A stretch of DNA of 64,000 nt from Roseisalinus antarcticus (GCF_900172355.1 NZ_FWFZ01000004.1:181187-245186), one strand, 5' to 3'; counted from the stretch's first letter, positions 37,391-47,184 are shown. A program made the numbers and translations. The notes: generated from the sequence alone by a model not told the origin.

Positions 37391-37404
37391 TTGACGCAGA
37401 TCAA
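37391..37404 (+). promoter_or_regulatory. FNR-type box upstream of ccoN and uspA
   Basis: TTGACGCAGATCAA matches the FnrL consensus TTGAT-N4-ATCAA with one change. It lies 84 bp before the ccoN ATG and 90 bp before the divergent uspA start, so it may activate either gene. Confidence 0.85.
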
Positions 37405-37488
37405 GGTATCGAGAGCCGCCCTTTGACACACCGGCCCCTTAGGAAGCCCGTGCCGAAATGCAACGGGCAGAACGAGGGAACACTGATA

Positions 37489-39090
37489 ATGTGGGATTGG
37501 ATCAAGATTGCGATCCTGGGCATCGTTGCCCTGTTCGCAGCTTTGGCCGCGAATTGGGCCCGGGATCTGGCGTACCAGATCCATGCCCTGATCGTATTCG
37601 CCGTGGCCGCGGGGATGTTCATCTGGACCGTTCGGACGATGGGCGACGAAAAACCGCCCGCGCCCGTGGGGTACCAGGATGACGTTATCCGCGCGGGCGT
37701 CATCGCAACCGCCTTCTGGGGCATCACCGGCTTTCTGGTGGGGACGTTCATCGCCTTCCAGCTGGCGTTTCCGGCGCTGAACTTCGAGTGGGCGCAGGGA
37801 TACGCCAACTTCGGACGGCTGCGGCCGCTGCACACCTCGGCGGTCATCTTCGCCTTTGGCGGCAACGCGCTGATCTGCACGTCGTTCTACATCGTGCAGC
37901 GGACCACCGCGGCGCGGCTATGGGGCGGAAACGCGGCCTGGTTCGTGTTCTGGGGCTACAACCTGTTCATCGTGCTGGCCGCGACCGGCTACCTTCTGGG
38001 CGCGACCCAGTCCAAGGAATACGCCGAGCCCGAATGGTACGTCGACCTGTGGCTGACGATCGTCTGGGTGGTCTACCTGCTGATCTTCCTCGGCACGCTG
38101 ATCAAACGCAAGGAGCCGCATATCTACGTGGCCAACTGGTTCTTCCTCGCCTTCATCGTGACCGTCGCGATGCTGCATGTCGTGAACAATCTGTCGCTGC
38201 CGGTCAGCATCTTCGGCTCGCGCTCGGTGCAGCTGTTCGCCGGGGTGCAGGATGCGATGACGCAATGGTGGTACGGCCACAACGCGGTGGGCTTCTTTCT
38301 GACCGCCGGCTTCCTGGGGATGATGTACTACTTCGTCCCGAAGCAGGCCGAGCGCCCCGTTTTCAGCTACAAGCTCAGCATCATCCACTTCTGGGCGCTG
38401 ATCTTCCTGTATATCTGGGCCGGTCCGCACCACCTGCACTACACCGCGCTGCCCGACTGGGCCTCGACCCTGGGCATGGTGTTCTCGATCGTGCTGTGGA
38501 TGCCCAGCTGGGGCGGCATGATCAACGGCCTGATGACGCTGCAGGGCGCCTGGGACAAGATCCGCACCGACCCGATCATCCGGATGATGGTGATCTCCAT
38601 CGGCTTCTACGGCATGTCCACGTTCGAGGGCCCGATGATGTCGATCCGTGCGGTCAACTCGCTGTCGCACTACACCGACTGGACCATCGGCCACGTGCAC
38701 TCCGGTGCGCTGGGCTGGAACGGGATGATCACCTTCGCCGCGCTCTACTTCCTGACACCCAAGCTGTGGAACCGCGAGCGGCTGTATTCCCTGACCCTCG
38801 TGAGCTGGCACTTCTGGCTCGCCACGATCGGGATCGTCCTCTACGCCGCGTCGATGTGGGTCACCGGCATCATGGAAGGCCTGATGTGGCGCGAGGTCGA
38901 CGCCCAGGGGTTCCTGGTCAACTCCTTCGCCGACACCGTGGCCGCGAAGTTCCCGATGTATGTCGTGCGGGGTCTGGGCGGGGTCATGTTTCTCGCCGGT
39001 GCGCTGATCATGTGCTACAACCTATGGATGACTGTCCGCCGCAGCCCGACCAGAGAGTCGGCGCCGGCTTCAGCCATCGCCGCCGAATGA
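37489..39090 (+). CDS. ccoN: Cytochrome cbb3 oxidase subunit I
   Basis: 533 residues from the ATG giving '[13 protein letters not shown]' (GAGGGA upstream); longer upstream frame rejected. Twelve or more membrane helices. Haem and CuB ligands are visible: His in '[10 protein letters not shown]' (H115), '[13 protein letters not shown]' (H264), '[11 protein letters not shown]' (H314, H315) and '[13 protein letters not shown]'. It is the catalytic subunit that reduces oxygen at high affinity and pumps protons in the inner membrane. First gene of ccoNOQP, under an FNR box. Confidence 0.97.
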   Translation: MWDWIKIAILGIVALFAALAANWARDLAYQIHALIVFAVAAGMFIWTVRTMGDEKPPAPVGYQDDVIRAGVIATAFWGITGFLVGTFIAFQLAFPALNFEWAQGYANFGRLRPLHTSAVIFAFGGNALICTSFYIVQRTTAARLWGGNAAWFVFWGYNLFIVLAATGYLLGATQSKEYAEPEWYVDLWLTIVWVVYLLIFLGTLIKRKEPHIYVANWFFLAFIVTVAMLHVVNNLSLPVSIFGSRSVQLFAGVQDAMTQWWYGHNAVGFFLTAGFLGMMYYFVPKQAERPVFSYKLSIIHFWALIFLYIWAGPHHLHYTALPDWASTLGMVFSIVLWMPSWGGMINGLMTLQGAWDKIRTDPIIRMMVISIGFYGMSTFEGPMMSIRAVNSLSHYTDWTIGHVHSGALGWNGMITFAALYFLTPKLWNRERLYSLTLVSWHFWLATIGIVLYAASMWVTGIMEGLMWREVDAQGFLVNSFADTVAAKFPMYVVRGLGGVMFLAGALIMCYNLWMTVRRSPTRESAPASAIAAE

Positions 39091-39103
39091 AAGGGGGCGA
39101 GAT

Positions 39104-39922
39104 ATGACCGAAAACGAAAAACTCACCGATCCCGACAAGGATCCCAAGGTCGATCAGCTGGGCGACGGCAAGGTCCCCAACGAGCTGCCGCACCATAGTT
39201 GGTTCTTCCGGCATCACGGCAAGATCGAGCGCAATGCGACCCTGCTACTCGGGCTCAGCCTTGCCGTCGTGACGGTGGGCGGGATCGTCGAGATCGCCCC
39301 GCTGTTCTACCTGGAGAACACGATCGAGGAAGTGGAGGGCGTGCGCCCCTACTCCCCGCTCGAGCTCACCGGGCGCGAGATCTACATCCGCGAGGGGTGC
39401 TATGTCTGCCACAGCCAGATGATCCGTCCCATGCGGGACGAGGTCGAACGCTACGGGCACTATTCGCTCGCCGCCGAGTCGATGTACGATCACCCGTTCC
39501 AGTGGGGGTCCAAGCGGACGGGCCCCGACCTGGCGCGGGTCGGCGGGCGCTACTCGGACGAGTGGCACGTGCTGCACCTGACCGATCCGCAGGCCGTGGT
39601 GCCGGAATCGGTCATGCCCAAGTACGGCTTTCTGGCCGACCGGCTGATCGACGGCCAGTATGTCGAGGACCTGCTGAGCGCCCACCGCGCCGTCGGCGTG
39701 CCCTATACTGACGAGATGATCGACGTGGCATGGGCCGATTTCAGCGTGCAGACCGATCCCTTCGGGGATTGGGACGGGCTGGTCGAACGCTACCCGGGGG
39801 CCCAGGTGCGCAACTTCGACGGCGCACCGGGGATTTCCGAGATGGATGCCCTGATCGCCTATCTGCAAATGCTCGGCACGCTGGTCGATTTCTCGACCTT
39901 CACGCCCGACGCCAGCCGCTGA
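39104..39922 (+). CDS. ccoO: Cytochrome cbb3 oxidase subunit II (monohaem cytochrome c)
   Basis: 272 residues. One N-terminal membrane anchor (about 45-65) and a periplasmic domain with haem c site C99-Y-V-C102-H103 in '[15 protein letters not shown]', the classic CcoO motif. It passes electrons from CcoP to CcoN. The N-terminal extension ('[17 protein letters not shown]') is longer and more acidic than in some relatives. It starts 13 bp after ccoN. Confidence 0.97.
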   Translation: MTENEKLTDPDKDPKVDQLGDGKVPNELPHHSWFFRHHGKIERNATLLLGLSLAVVTVGGIVEIAPLFYLENTIEEVEGVRPYSPLELTGREIYIREGCYVCHSQMIRPMRDEVERYGHYSLAAESMYDHPFQWGSKRTGPDLARVGGRYSDEWHVLHLTDPQAVVPESVMPKYGFLADRLIDGQYVEDLLSAHRAVGVPYTDEMIDVAWADFSVQTDPFGDWDGLVERYPGAQVRNFDGAPGISEMDALIAYLQMLGTLVDFSTFTPDASR

Positions 39923-39932
39923 GGAGAGCGTC

Positions 39933-40160
39933 ATGGACTATCACATCTTGCGCGAAATCGCGGACAGCTGGGTCTTGCTGATGATGTTCGCGGTGTTCCT
40001 TGGGGCCGGCCTCTGGGCCTGGCGCCCGGGCAGCCGGGAATTGCACGACGATGCGGCCCAGGTTCCGTTTCGCCACGAGGACAAGCCCGCCGGCGATTGC
40101 TCGGGGCGCTGCCAGGAGTGCGCCTGCAAGGGCTTTGATTTCACGGAGGCTCTGAAATGA
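39933..40160 (+). CDS. ccoQ: Cytochrome cbb3 oxidase subunit CcoQ
   Basis: 75 residues with one membrane helix (about 10-32) and a cytoplasmic tail. The tail has an unusual Cys-rich end, 'GDCSGRCQECACKGFD', with four Cys that could bind a metal. CcoQ/FixQ stabilises the complex. It overlaps ccoP by 4 bp (ATGA). Confidence 0.9.
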   Translation: MDYHILREIADSWVLLMMFAVFLGAGLWAWRPGSRELHDDAAQVPFRHEDKPAGDCSGRCQECACKGFDFTEALK

Positions 40161-41080
40161 GCGAAAAGGAAAAGGCGCCCGACACGACCGGGCACGAATG
40201 GGACGGGATCAAGGAGTTCGACAACCCGCTTCCGAAATGGTGGCTGTGGATCTTCTACGCGACGATCGTCTGGGGCGTCGGCTATACCATCGCCTACCCG
40301 GCCTGGCCGATGATCAACCGGGCGACGGCCGGGGTGCTGGGGTATTCCACCCGAGCGAACGTGGCCGAGGACATCGCCGCCGTCGAGGCGCAGAACGCCG
40401 AGTTGATGTCGCAGCTTGCCTCGGCCGATCTCGCGACGATCGCCGAGGACGAGACGTTGCACCAGTTCGCTGTCAACGGCGGGGCGGCCCTGTTCCGGGC
40501 CAATTGCTCGCAATGTCACGGTTCCGGCGCGGCGGGGGCCAAGGGCTTTCCGAACCTGATCGACGACGCCTGGATCTGGGGCGGCCGGATCGACGAGATC
40601 GCCTGGACCGTCGCCAACGGCATCCGCAACGAGGATTCGCCCGATGCGCGTGGCTATGGCGGCATGATGCAATCCTTCGCCGACATCCTGTCGCCCGAAG
40701 AGATGGACCAGGTCATCAACCACGTCCTGGCCATTTCGGGGCAGGAGCATGACGCCGAGCTCGCCGCGGCGGGCGAGACGGTGTACCTCGACAATTGCGC
40801 CTCGTGCCACGGCGAGAACGGCGAGGGCAGCCTTGCCGCGACCCGCTCCTACGAGGACCCCGAGGTCGTCTATCCGGATGGCGAGATGACCGGTGCACCG
40901 AGACTGTCGGACGCGATCTGGCTCTATGGCGGCTCCGAAGAGGCGATCCACGAGACGCTGATGAACGGCCGCGCCGGCGTGATGCCCGCCTGGTCCGAGG
41001 AATGGCGCATGCCCGGTTTGACCGAGGCCGAGATCAACGCGGTGGCGGCCTATGTCCACCAGTTGGGCGGCGGTCAATAG
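40157..41080 (+). CDS. ccoP: Cytochrome cbb3 oxidase subunit III (dihaem cytochrome c)
   Basis: 307 residues. An N-terminal membrane helix (about 28-50) is followed by two cytochrome c domains: haem 1 at C117-x2-C120-H121 and haem 2 at C214-x2-C217-H218, with axial Met candidates in 'YGGMMQSF' and 'GVMPAW'. It takes electrons from soluble or membrane cytochrome c. Directly after haem 2, residues about 225-245 appear as an extra stretch compared with the short Gly-Ala-Pro-Asn loop of typical CcoP. Last gene before a terminator. Confidence 0.95.
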   Translation: MSEKEKAPDTTGHEWDGIKEFDNPLPKWWLWIFYATIVWGVGYTIAYPAWPMINRATAGVLGYSTRANVAEDIAAVEAQNAELMSQLASADLATIAEDETLHQFAVNGGAALFRANCSQCHGSGAAGAKGFPNLIDDAWIWGGRIDEIAWTVANGIRNEDSPDARGYGGMMQSFADILSPEEMDQVINHVLAISGQEHDAELAAAGETVYLDNCASCHGENGEGSLAATRSYEDPEVVYPDGEMTGAPRLSDAIWLYGGSEEAIHETLMNGRAGVMPAWSEEWRMPGLTEAEINAVAAYVHQLGGGQ

Positions 41081-41137
41081 GGCCGCGATCTGGTAGCGGC
41101 TTGTGGCGACACCGACCGGCCGCCGGCCATCTTCAAC

Positions 41138-41175
41138 GCCGGGGGCGGGCTCGCCGTCCCCGGCCTTTATCTTTC
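41138..41175 (+). terminator. Intrinsic terminator after ccoNOQP
   Basis: Eleven-bp stem (41138-41148 with 41154-41164, including one G-U pair) and a 5-nt loop, followed by a T-rich tail (CTTTATCTTTC). It separates the structural operon from ccoGHIS. The rest of the 335-bp gap to ccoG holds an FNR box at 41334 and no gene I can support. Confidence 0.75.
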
Positions 41176-41333
41176 AGGGGCAGCGATCTTGCAGGGCCCG
41201 CCCTGCGGTCCTGCCACCGGGCCATCCTGGCCGCGGGCGCTGCGAACTGCCCGGACGCGCTGCGATCCCGTCCAGAGGGGGGCGGTCGGTCGGGCCATCG
41301 GGAAGGCGCCAATCGGCACGTGCGGTGGGCGAC

Positions 41334-41347
41334 TTGACCTGAATCAA
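41334..41347 (+). promoter_or_regulatory. FNR-type box upstream of ccoG
   Basis: TTGACCTGAATCAA fits the FnrL consensus TTGAT-N4-ATCAA with one change, 68 bp before the ccoG ATG. It gives ccoGHIS its own oxygen-responsive promoter, independent of ccoNOQP. Confidence 0.85.
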
Positions 41348-41415
41348 GGACTGCTGCGACGCGCGCTTCTAAAGAACGATGGCAGTTACATGTTTCATGC
41401 AGGACACCCGAATCC

Positions 41416-42840
41416 ATGAGTCAGTCTGAGGCCCCGAAACTTTACGCCTCCCGCGAACCGGTCTTTCCCAGGCGCGTCAGCGGCTTCTTCCGCCGCACGA
41501 AGTGGTGGATCATGGCTGTCACCCTTGGGATCTATTACATTCTGCCCTGGATTCGCTGGGACCGCGGCCCGGAACTGCCCGACCAGGCGGTGCTGCTGGA
41601 CCTCGCGGGCCGGCGTTTCTACTTCTTCTGGATCGAGATCTGGCCGCACGAATTCTATTTCGTCGCCGGTCTGCTGGTGATGGCCGGGCTGGGCCTGTTT
41701 CTGTTCACCTCGGCGCTGGGACGGGTGTGGTGCGGCTATACCTGCCCGCAGACGGTCTGGACCGACCTGTTCATCCTGACGGAACGCTGGATCGAGGGGG
41801 ATCGAAACGCCCGCGTCCGGCTCTGGAAGCAGAAGTGGACCCTCCGCAAGCTGCGCTTGAGGCTGACCAAGTTTGCCGTCTGGGCGGTGATCGGGCTCGC
41901 GACGGGCGGGGCATGGGTGTTCTACTTTGCCGACGCGCCGACGCTTGCGCGGGACCTGGTGACCGGGCAGGCCCCCGCGGTGGCCTATACCACCATGGCC
42001 ATCCTCACCTTCACCACCGTCTTCATGGGCGGCATCGCCCGAGAGCAGGTCTGCATCTATGCCTGTCCCTGGCCCCGGATCCAGGCCGCGATGATGGACG
42101 AGGACACGATCACCATCGGCTATCGCGACTGGCGCGGAGAGCCGCGGGGCAAGCACCGCAAGGCCGCCGGGGCCGAGGCGCTGGGCGATTGCATCGATTG
42201 CAACGCCTGCGTCAACGTCTGCCCGATGGGCATCGACATCCGCAACGGCCAGCAGATGGAATGCATCACCTGCGGCCTGTGCATCGACGCCTGCGACGAC
42301 GTGATGGCCAAGGTCGGCAAGCCGCGCGGCCTGATCGACTATTTCGCGCTCTCCGACGAGACCGAGGAGCGCGCGGGCGGTCATCCCAAGCAGATCTGGC
42401 GGCACGTCTTCCGGCCGCGTACCATGGTCTATACCGCGCTGTGGTCGATCGTGGGGATCGGGCTGGTCTTCGCGCTGTTCATCCGCTCGGACATCGAGCT
42501 GACGGTCGCCGCGGTGCGCAATCCCACCTTCGTCACGCTGTCGGACGGGTCCGTGCGAAACGCCTACGAGATCCGCCTGCGCAACAAGCAAGGTGAGGAA
42601 CGCCCCTTCCGGATCACCATCGACGGGGATCCGATGCTGTTCGCCGATCTCGAAGGCACCCCGTATGAGACAGTGCCCGTCGCCGCCAACAGCACACATC
42701 TGCAACGGGTCTATGTCACTGCGCCCGCGGGGTCGGAACAGGCCGCGGACCCGCGCACGGACTTTCGCTTCTGGGTCACGGACCTGACCAACGGGGACCG
42801 GGCCTATCAGGACAGCCACTTCAACGGATCGGAAAGCTGA
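41416..42840 (+). CDS. ccoG: CcoG, iron-sulfur cbb3 assembly protein
   Basis: 474 residues. Membrane helices near 30-50, 88-105, 155-175, 195-215 and 345-365. Cys motifs: 'WCGYTCPQTVW', 'CIYACPWPRIQ', and a double [4Fe-4S] ferredoxin domain 'CIDCNACVNVCP' and 'CITCGLCIDACDD'. A periplasmic C-terminal domain follows. CcoG (FixG/RdxB) is thought to reduce copper for the oxidase. The ccoH start follows after 1 bp. Confidence 0.95.
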   Translation: MSQSEAPKLYASREPVFPRRVSGFFRRTKWWIMAVTLGIYYILPWIRWDRGPELPDQAVLLDLAGRRFYFFWIEIWPHEFYFVAGLLVMAGLGLFLFTSALGRVWCGYTCPQTVWTDLFILTERWIEGDRNARVRLWKQKWTLRKLRLRLTKFAVWAVIGLATGGAWVFYFADAPTLARDLVTGQAPAVAYTTMAILTFTTVFMGGIAREQVCIYACPWPRIQAAMMDEDTITIGYRDWRGEPRGKHRKAAGAEALGDCIDCNACVNVCPMGIDIRNGQQMECITCGLCIDACDDVMAKVGKPRGLIDYFALSDETEERAGGHPKQIWRHVFRPRTMVYTALWSIVGIGLVFALFIRSDIELTVAAVRNPTFVTLSDGSVRNAYEIRLRNKQGEERPFRITIDGDPMLFADLEGTPYETVPVAANSTHLQRVYVTAPAGSEQAADPRTDFRFWVTDLTNGDRAYQDSHFNGSES

Positions 42841-42841
42841 G

Positions 42842-43288
42842 ATGGAGATAACCGGAAAACACGTTTTCCTAGGTATGGCCGGCGCCTTCGGCATCATCAT
42901 CGCCGTCAACGTGCTGATGGCGACCCAGGCGCTACGGACCTTTCCGGGGCTGGAGGTCAAGAACTCCTACGTCGCGTCGCAGACCTTCGACGTCGACCGC
43001 GCCGCGCAAGAGGCTTTGGGCTGGGACGTCTCGGCCCGGGTCGAGGGCAGCGACCTGCTCCTTTCGATCTCGGATGCCGCCGGGCAGCCGGTGAACCCGG
43101 TCAGCGTCAGCGGCACTTTCGGCCGCGCGACGAGCGTGCGCGACGACCAGGTCCCCGCCTTCGTCTTCGACGGTACCGTGCTGCGGGCCCCGGTCGAGGC
43201 TGGCCCGGGCAACTGGAACCTGCGACTTGAGGCCGTGGCCGGAAATGGCACGGTCTTTCGCCAGCGGGTGATCGTGGAGCATCCCTGA
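42842..43288 (+). CDS. ccoH: CcoH/FixH assembly protein
   Basis: 148 residues. One N-terminal helix (about 8-28) with the usual 'GKHVFLGMAGAFGIIIAVN' start, then a periplasmic beta domain. It is needed for cbb3 maturation, together with CcoG, CcoI and CcoS. Its stop overlaps the ccoI start by 1 bp. Confidence 0.92.
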   Translation: MEITGKHVFLGMAGAFGIIIAVNVLMATQALRTFPGLEVKNSYVASQTFDVDRAAQEALGWDVSARVEGSDLLLSISDAAGQPVNPVSVSGTFGRATSVRDDQVPAFVFDGTVLRAPVEAGPGNWNLRLEAVAGNGTVFRQRVIVEHP

Positions 43289-45462
43289 TGGCCTATGCCG
43301 AACAGCCCGGCCCGGCGGCCTGTCCGGGCTGCCTCATGGCGCCGCAGATCGCCCGGACCGCCCGCAAGGCGCGGGCCGAGGGCGGGGAAGAGGTGCAGCT
43401 GTCGTTGCCCGGCATTCATTGCGCCTCGTGCATCTCGGGCGTCGAACGGGGGCTGATGGATCTGTCCGGGGTCCGGGATGTCCGGGTCAACCTGACGCGC
43501 AAGCGCGCGACGGTGCGGGTCGACGCGGATGTCGAGACGGCCCAGCTCGTCTCACACCTGGCGCGTCTGGGGTTCGAGGCGCAGCCGCTGGACAGCGCGA
43601 CGCTGAGCTCGGGCGAAAGCGACCGCGCCGCGCGAGAGCTGCTGATGCGGCTCGGCGTGGCGGGCTTCGCGATGATGAACGTGATGCTGCTGTCGGTTGC
43701 CGTCTGGTCGGGGGCCGCCGATGCGACGCGGGATCTGTTCCACTGGATCAGCGCGGCCATCGCCATTCCGACGGTCGCCTTCGCCGGGCAGCCGTTCTTT
43801 CGCTCCGGTCTGGGGGCGCTGCGGGGCGGGCGGCTCAACATGGATGTGCCGATCTCTCTGGCGATCCTGCTGGCGGTCGGCATGTCCGTCTATGAGACAG
43901 CAAACCACGGCGATCACGCCTATTTCGATGCCGCGCTCTCGCTGACCTTCTTCCTGCTTGCGGGGCGCTATCTTGACCAGAGGATGCGCGGCGTGGCCCG
44001 GTCGGCGGCGGCGGAACTGGCCGCGCTCGAAGTGCCCGTGGCCCTGCGGATCGGCGAGGCGGGCCCCGAGGGCGTGCGGGTCGCCGAGGTGGCCGTGGGC
44101 GACCTGCTGATCCTGCGCCCCGGCGCCCGCGTGCCGGTGGACGGTGTCGTGACCGACGGGGCGAGCGAGATCGACCGGGCCTTCCTGACCGGCGAGACCG
44201 ACCCGGTCGCGGTGGCGCCGGGCGCGGCGCTGCGGGCCGGCGAGGTGAACCTGACCGGCGTCCTGACCCTGCGGGCAGAGGCCGTGGGCGAGGATACCGT
44301 CCTGCATGCGCTTGCCGACCTGGTGTCGGTCGCCGAAGAGGCGAAATCCCGCTACAGCACACTGGCCGACCGGGCCGCGCGTCTTTACGCGCCGGCCGTG
44401 CATCTGCTGGCGCTTGCCGGTTTCGTTGTCTGGCTCGGGATCGCCGGCGACGTGCGGGTCGCGCTGCAGGTCGCGGTGGCGCTGCTGATCATCACCTGCC
44501 CCTGTGCGCTGGGCCTTGCCGTGCCGGCGGTGTCGACCGTGGCATCGGGGCTGCTGTTCCGGCGCGGTTTGCTCGTCAAACACGGCACCGCCCTGGAACG
44601 GCTGGCCGAGGTGGATTGCGTCGTCTTCGACAAGACCGGCACCCTGACCCTCGGCGACCCCGTGCTGGCCGCGCCCGAGGCGCTGCCGCGCGAGGCCATG
44701 GCCGCGGCCGTCGCCCTCGCGCAGGGATCGGACCACCCCAGGTCGCGGGCCATCGCCGCCGCCGCGCAGCCACTGGATCTTCCGGACATCCGGCTGACGG
44801 AGGTGACCGAGGTTCCCGGCCATGGCGTCGAGGGCTTTTGGGAGGGCCGCAGGGTCCGGCTTGGCCGCGCGGGGTGGGTCGGGGCGCAGGGCTCCGGGAC
44901 GATGATCGCGATAGAAGGGGCGCCGCCTGTGGCGCTGGAGTTCCGCGACAGATTGCGCCCCGGGGCCAAGGCTCTCCTGTCGGCCCTCGACCTGCCCGTC
45001 ATGCTGTTGTCCGGCGATGCCGAGGGGCCGGTCCGCGCCCTCGCCCGCGATCTGGGCATCGACGATTGGCAGGCAGAGATGCTGCCCGAGGACAAGGCCC
45101 GCGTGCTTGAACGGCTGTCGGCCGAGGGGCGCAAGGTGCTGATGGTCGGCGACGGGCTCAACGATGTCGGGGCGCTTGCCATGGCCCATGTCTCCATCGC
45201 GCCGGCCTCTGCGCTGGAGGCGGCCCGAGTGGCTGCGGACGTGGTGCTGGTGTCGCCCGACCTCGGCCGGGTCGCCGATGCGCTGCGCGTGGGCCGGGTG
45301 GCAAGGCGGCGCATCCTCGAGAATTTCGCGGTGGCCGGGCTCTACAATGCGATCGCGATCCCGGTGGCCTTTGCCGGGCTGGCGACGCCGCTGGGGGCGG
45401 CCATCGCCATGTCCACCTCGTCCATCGTCGTATCGCTCAACGCGCTGAGGACGCGGATATGA
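43288..45462 (+). CDS. ccoI: Copper-transporting P1B-type ATPase for cbb3 assembly
   Basis: 724 residues. An N-terminal HMA domain has the C-x2-C-type metal site in 'PGIHCASCISGVERG', with an extra Cys pair 'CPGCL' before it. Then membrane helices, the TGE motif 'FLTGETDPV', the ion-selecting 'CPCALGLAVP', the phosphorylation site 'DKTGTLTLGD' and 'GDGLNDVGAL'. It exports copper to the periplasm for insertion in the oxidase. It overlaps ccoS by 4 bp. Confidence 0.96.
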   Translation: MAYAEQPGPAACPGCLMAPQIARTARKARAEGGEEVQLSLPGIHCASCISGVERGLMDLSGVRDVRVNLTRKRATVRVDADVETAQLVSHLARLGFEAQPLDSATLSSGESDRAARELLMRLGVAGFAMMNVMLLSVAVWSGAADATRDLFHWISAAIAIPTVAFAGQPFFRSGLGALRGGRLNMDVPISLAILLAVGMSVYETANHGDHAYFDAALSLTFFLLAGRYLDQRMRGVARSAAAELAALEVPVALRIGEAGPEGVRVAEVAVGDLLILRPGARVPVDGVVTDGASEIDRAFLTGETDPVAVAPGAALRAGEVNLTGVLTLRAEAVGEDTVLHALADLVSVAEEAKSRYSTLADRAARLYAPAVHLLALAGFVVWLGIAGDVRVALQVAVALLIITCPCALGLAVPAVSTVASGLLFRRGLLVKHGTALERLAEVDCVVFDKTGTLTLGDPVLAAPEALPREAMAAAVALAQGSDHPRSRAIAAAAQPLDLPDIRLTEVTEVPGHGVEGFWEGRRVRLGRAGWVGAQGSGTMIAIEGAPPVALEFRDRLRPGAKALLSALDLPVMLLSGDAEGPVRALARDLGIDDWQAEMLPEDKARVLERLSAEGRKVLMVGDGLNDVGALAMAHVSIAPASALEAARVAADVVLVSPDLGRVADALRVGRVARRRILENFAVAGLYNAIAIPVAFAGLATPLGAAIAMSTSSIVVSLNALRTRI

Positions 45463-45617
45463 ATGTTCTGGCGATCCTGATCCCGGTTTCGCTGGGCCTC
45501 GGCCTGCTGGGGCTTCTGTCGTTCTGGTGGACGCTGCGCGAGCGGCAATACGACGACCCCGAGGGCGACCGGCACCGGATCCTGACCGACGAATACGACG
45601 ACCACCCGAAGGACTAG
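45459..45617 (+). CDS. ccoS: CcoS, cbb3 oxidase maturation protein
   Basis: 52 residues. One membrane helix near the N-terminus ('LAILIPVSLGLGLLGLLSFW') followed by a short charged tail with 'QYDDPEGDRHRIL', the typical CcoS pattern. Needed for insertion of haem and copper into CcoN. The start overlaps the ccoI stop (ATGA). It closes the ccoGHIS operon. Confidence 0.93.
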   Translation: MNVLAILIPVSLGLGLLGLLSFWWTLRERQYDDPEGDRHRILTDEYDDHPKD

Positions 45618-45636
45618 GCGCCGCCGCCCGCGGGCG

Positions 45637-46071
45637 TCAGAGCACCAGCGTCGCCATCCGGCGCAGCGCCAGCAGGTACCCCTCGGTCCCGAAGCCCGCG
45701 ATCACGCCGGTGGCGCGGGCCGAGATGTAGGAATGGTGGCGAAAGCCCTCGCGCGCATGGACGTTCGAGATGTGAAGCTCGATCACCGGGCCATCGAACG
45801 TGTTCAGCGCATCGAGTATGGCAATGGAGGTGTGCGTGTAGGCCCCGGCATTCAGGATGATCCCGGCGCTGGCCTGCCGCGCCTCCTGGATCCATTCCAC
45901 AAGCTCTCCCTCGTGGTTGGACTGGCGCAGCAGGGTCTCCAGCCCCAGCTCGGCCCCGAGCGCGGTGCAGTCCCGCGCCACATCGTCGAGCTTTTCGTGC
46001 CCGTAGATCTCGGGCTGGCGCTGGCCGAGCAGGTTGAGGTTCGGGCCGTTCAGAATGTCGATCTTGGGCAT
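45637..46071 (-). CDS. aroQ: 3-dehydroquinate dehydratase, type II
   Basis: 144 residues, usual size. N-terminal '[19 protein letters not shown]' with the catalytic Tyr in the flexible lid, 'NAGAYTHTS' and '[17 protein letters not shown]' are hallmark motifs. It dehydrates 3-dehydroquinate in the shikimate pathway. It lies just downstream of the formate dehydrogenase operon and on the same strand, but no other shikimate gene is near. Confidence 0.96.
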   Translation of the reverse strand: MPKIDILNGPNLNLLGQRQPEIYGHEKLDDVARDCTALGAELGLETLLRQSNHEGELVEWIQEARQASAGIILNAGAYTHTSIAILDALNTFDGPVIELHISNVHAREGFRHHSYISARATGVIAGFGTEGYLLALRRMATLVL

Positions 46072-46160
46072 GGTGGTCCCCGCTGTGGTCCCGCCGTTAT
46101 GGCGCGGCCCCGGCGCCCCGTCTAGCGCGGCGGCGGTCGCGGCAGGCGCCGCCCGCGCGG

Positions 46161-46379
46161 TCAGGCGGCCGGCGCGTGGATATGGGCGATGGCGGCGCGG
46201 ACCAGGGGCGAGAGCCCGCCGCCCCCCGTGGCGGCATGATCCAGCAATTGCTGGCGCATCCGCGGATCCCAGAAGTCGTTGATATGCGCGGCCACCTTTT
46301 CCGCGCCGTCGGCGCCGGGCTGCGTCTCGAAGAAGGTGGCAATCTGGTTGGCCATGCGGACCATCTTGTCAGGCGACAT
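46161..46379 (-). CDS. fdsD: Formate dehydrogenase subunit delta
   Basis: 72 residues: '[18 protein letters not shown]' and '[17 protein letters not shown]' are typical of FdsD, the small subunit that helps assembly of the NAD-dependent formate dehydrogenase. The start overlaps the end of fdhD by 11 bp. Last gene of the operon. Confidence 0.93.
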   Translation of the reverse strand: MSPDKMVRMANQIATFFETQPGADGAEKVAAHINDFWDPRMRQQLLDHAATGGGGLSPLVRAAIAHIHAPAA

Positions 46380-47184
46380 CGGCGGCTCCGGTCTTGATGC
46401 GGCGAGGATGGGCGTAAAGGTCGAACCCGCCGCCGCCGGCGAAGGCGGCGAGCGTCAGCCCCGCCCCCTCGGCGAGGCGCAGGGCATGGGCCGTGGGCGC
46501 CGAAACGGCGACAAGAACCGGACAGCCGGCCATCGCGGTCTTCTGCACCATCTCGACCGAGACGCGAGAGGTCAGGACGATGGCGCCCGTCGCCGGTTCG
46601 AGCCCCGCCCGCGCCATGGCCCCGACCAGCTTGTCCAGCGCGTTGTGGCGCCCGACATCTTCGCGGGCGAGGACGATTCCGACGCCCGGTTGCAAGAAGC
46701 CCGCAGCATGCACCGAGCGGGTTCGGTCATGCAACGGCTGAGAGGATCGAAGCGTGTCCGTCGCCCCCGCGATCTCGGCGGCGTCGAATTCGGGCCCCTC
46801 CGGCACGGCGGGCAGGTCCCGTATCGCGGCCTCGAGGCTGTCGATGCCGCAGAGGCCACAGCCGACCGGACCGGCCATGTAGCGCCGACGCCCGGCAAGC
46901 GCCGCGCGGCGATGCTCTGGCAGCCAGAGCCGTGCCTCGATGCCGTCGGGGTGTTCGACGACCTCGACCTCGCCGATCTCGGACAGGGGCGCGAAGCCCT
47001 CCGTCAGCGTGAAGCCGATGGCGAAATCGACGATATCCGCCGGGGTCGCCATCATCACCGCCTGGGTGGAGCCGTCATAGACCATGGCCACCGGGCTTTC
47101 CTCCGGCAGGGTCCGGGTCACATTGCGGACCCCGTCGCGCTGCACCGACAGGCCCGTGGCACTTCGGGTCGGGCTGACGGTCAT
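46369..47184 (-). CDS. fdhD: Formate dehydrogenase sulfurtransferase FdhD (FdsC)
   Basis: 271 residues. The sulfur-relay Cys loop is seen in 'GPVGCGLCGIDSLE'. 'DVGRHNALDKLVG' and 'VLTSRVSVEMVQKTAMAG' are conserved. It protects and sulfurates the bis-MGD cofactor before insertion in FdsA. It overlaps fdsA by 4 bp and fdsD by 11 bp. Confidence 0.95.
   Translation of the reverse strand: MTVSPTRSATGLSVQRDGVRNVTRTLPEESPVAMVYDGSTQAVMMATPADIVDFAIGFTLTEGFAPLSEIGEVEVVEHPDGIEARLWLPEHRRAALAGRRRYMAGPVGCGLCGIDSLEAAIRDLPAVPEGPEFDAAEIAGATDTLRSSQPLHDRTRSVHAAGFLQPGVGIVLAREDVGRHNALDKLVGAMARAGLEPATGAIVLTSRVSVEMVQKTAMAGCPVLVAVSAPTAHALRLAEGAGLTLAAFAGGGGFDLYAHPRRIKTGAADVA

Noticed and set aside
41189..41419. Small plus-strand frame before ccoG
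   Set aside because: Runs over the FNR box and into the ccoG start, with random-looking composition.
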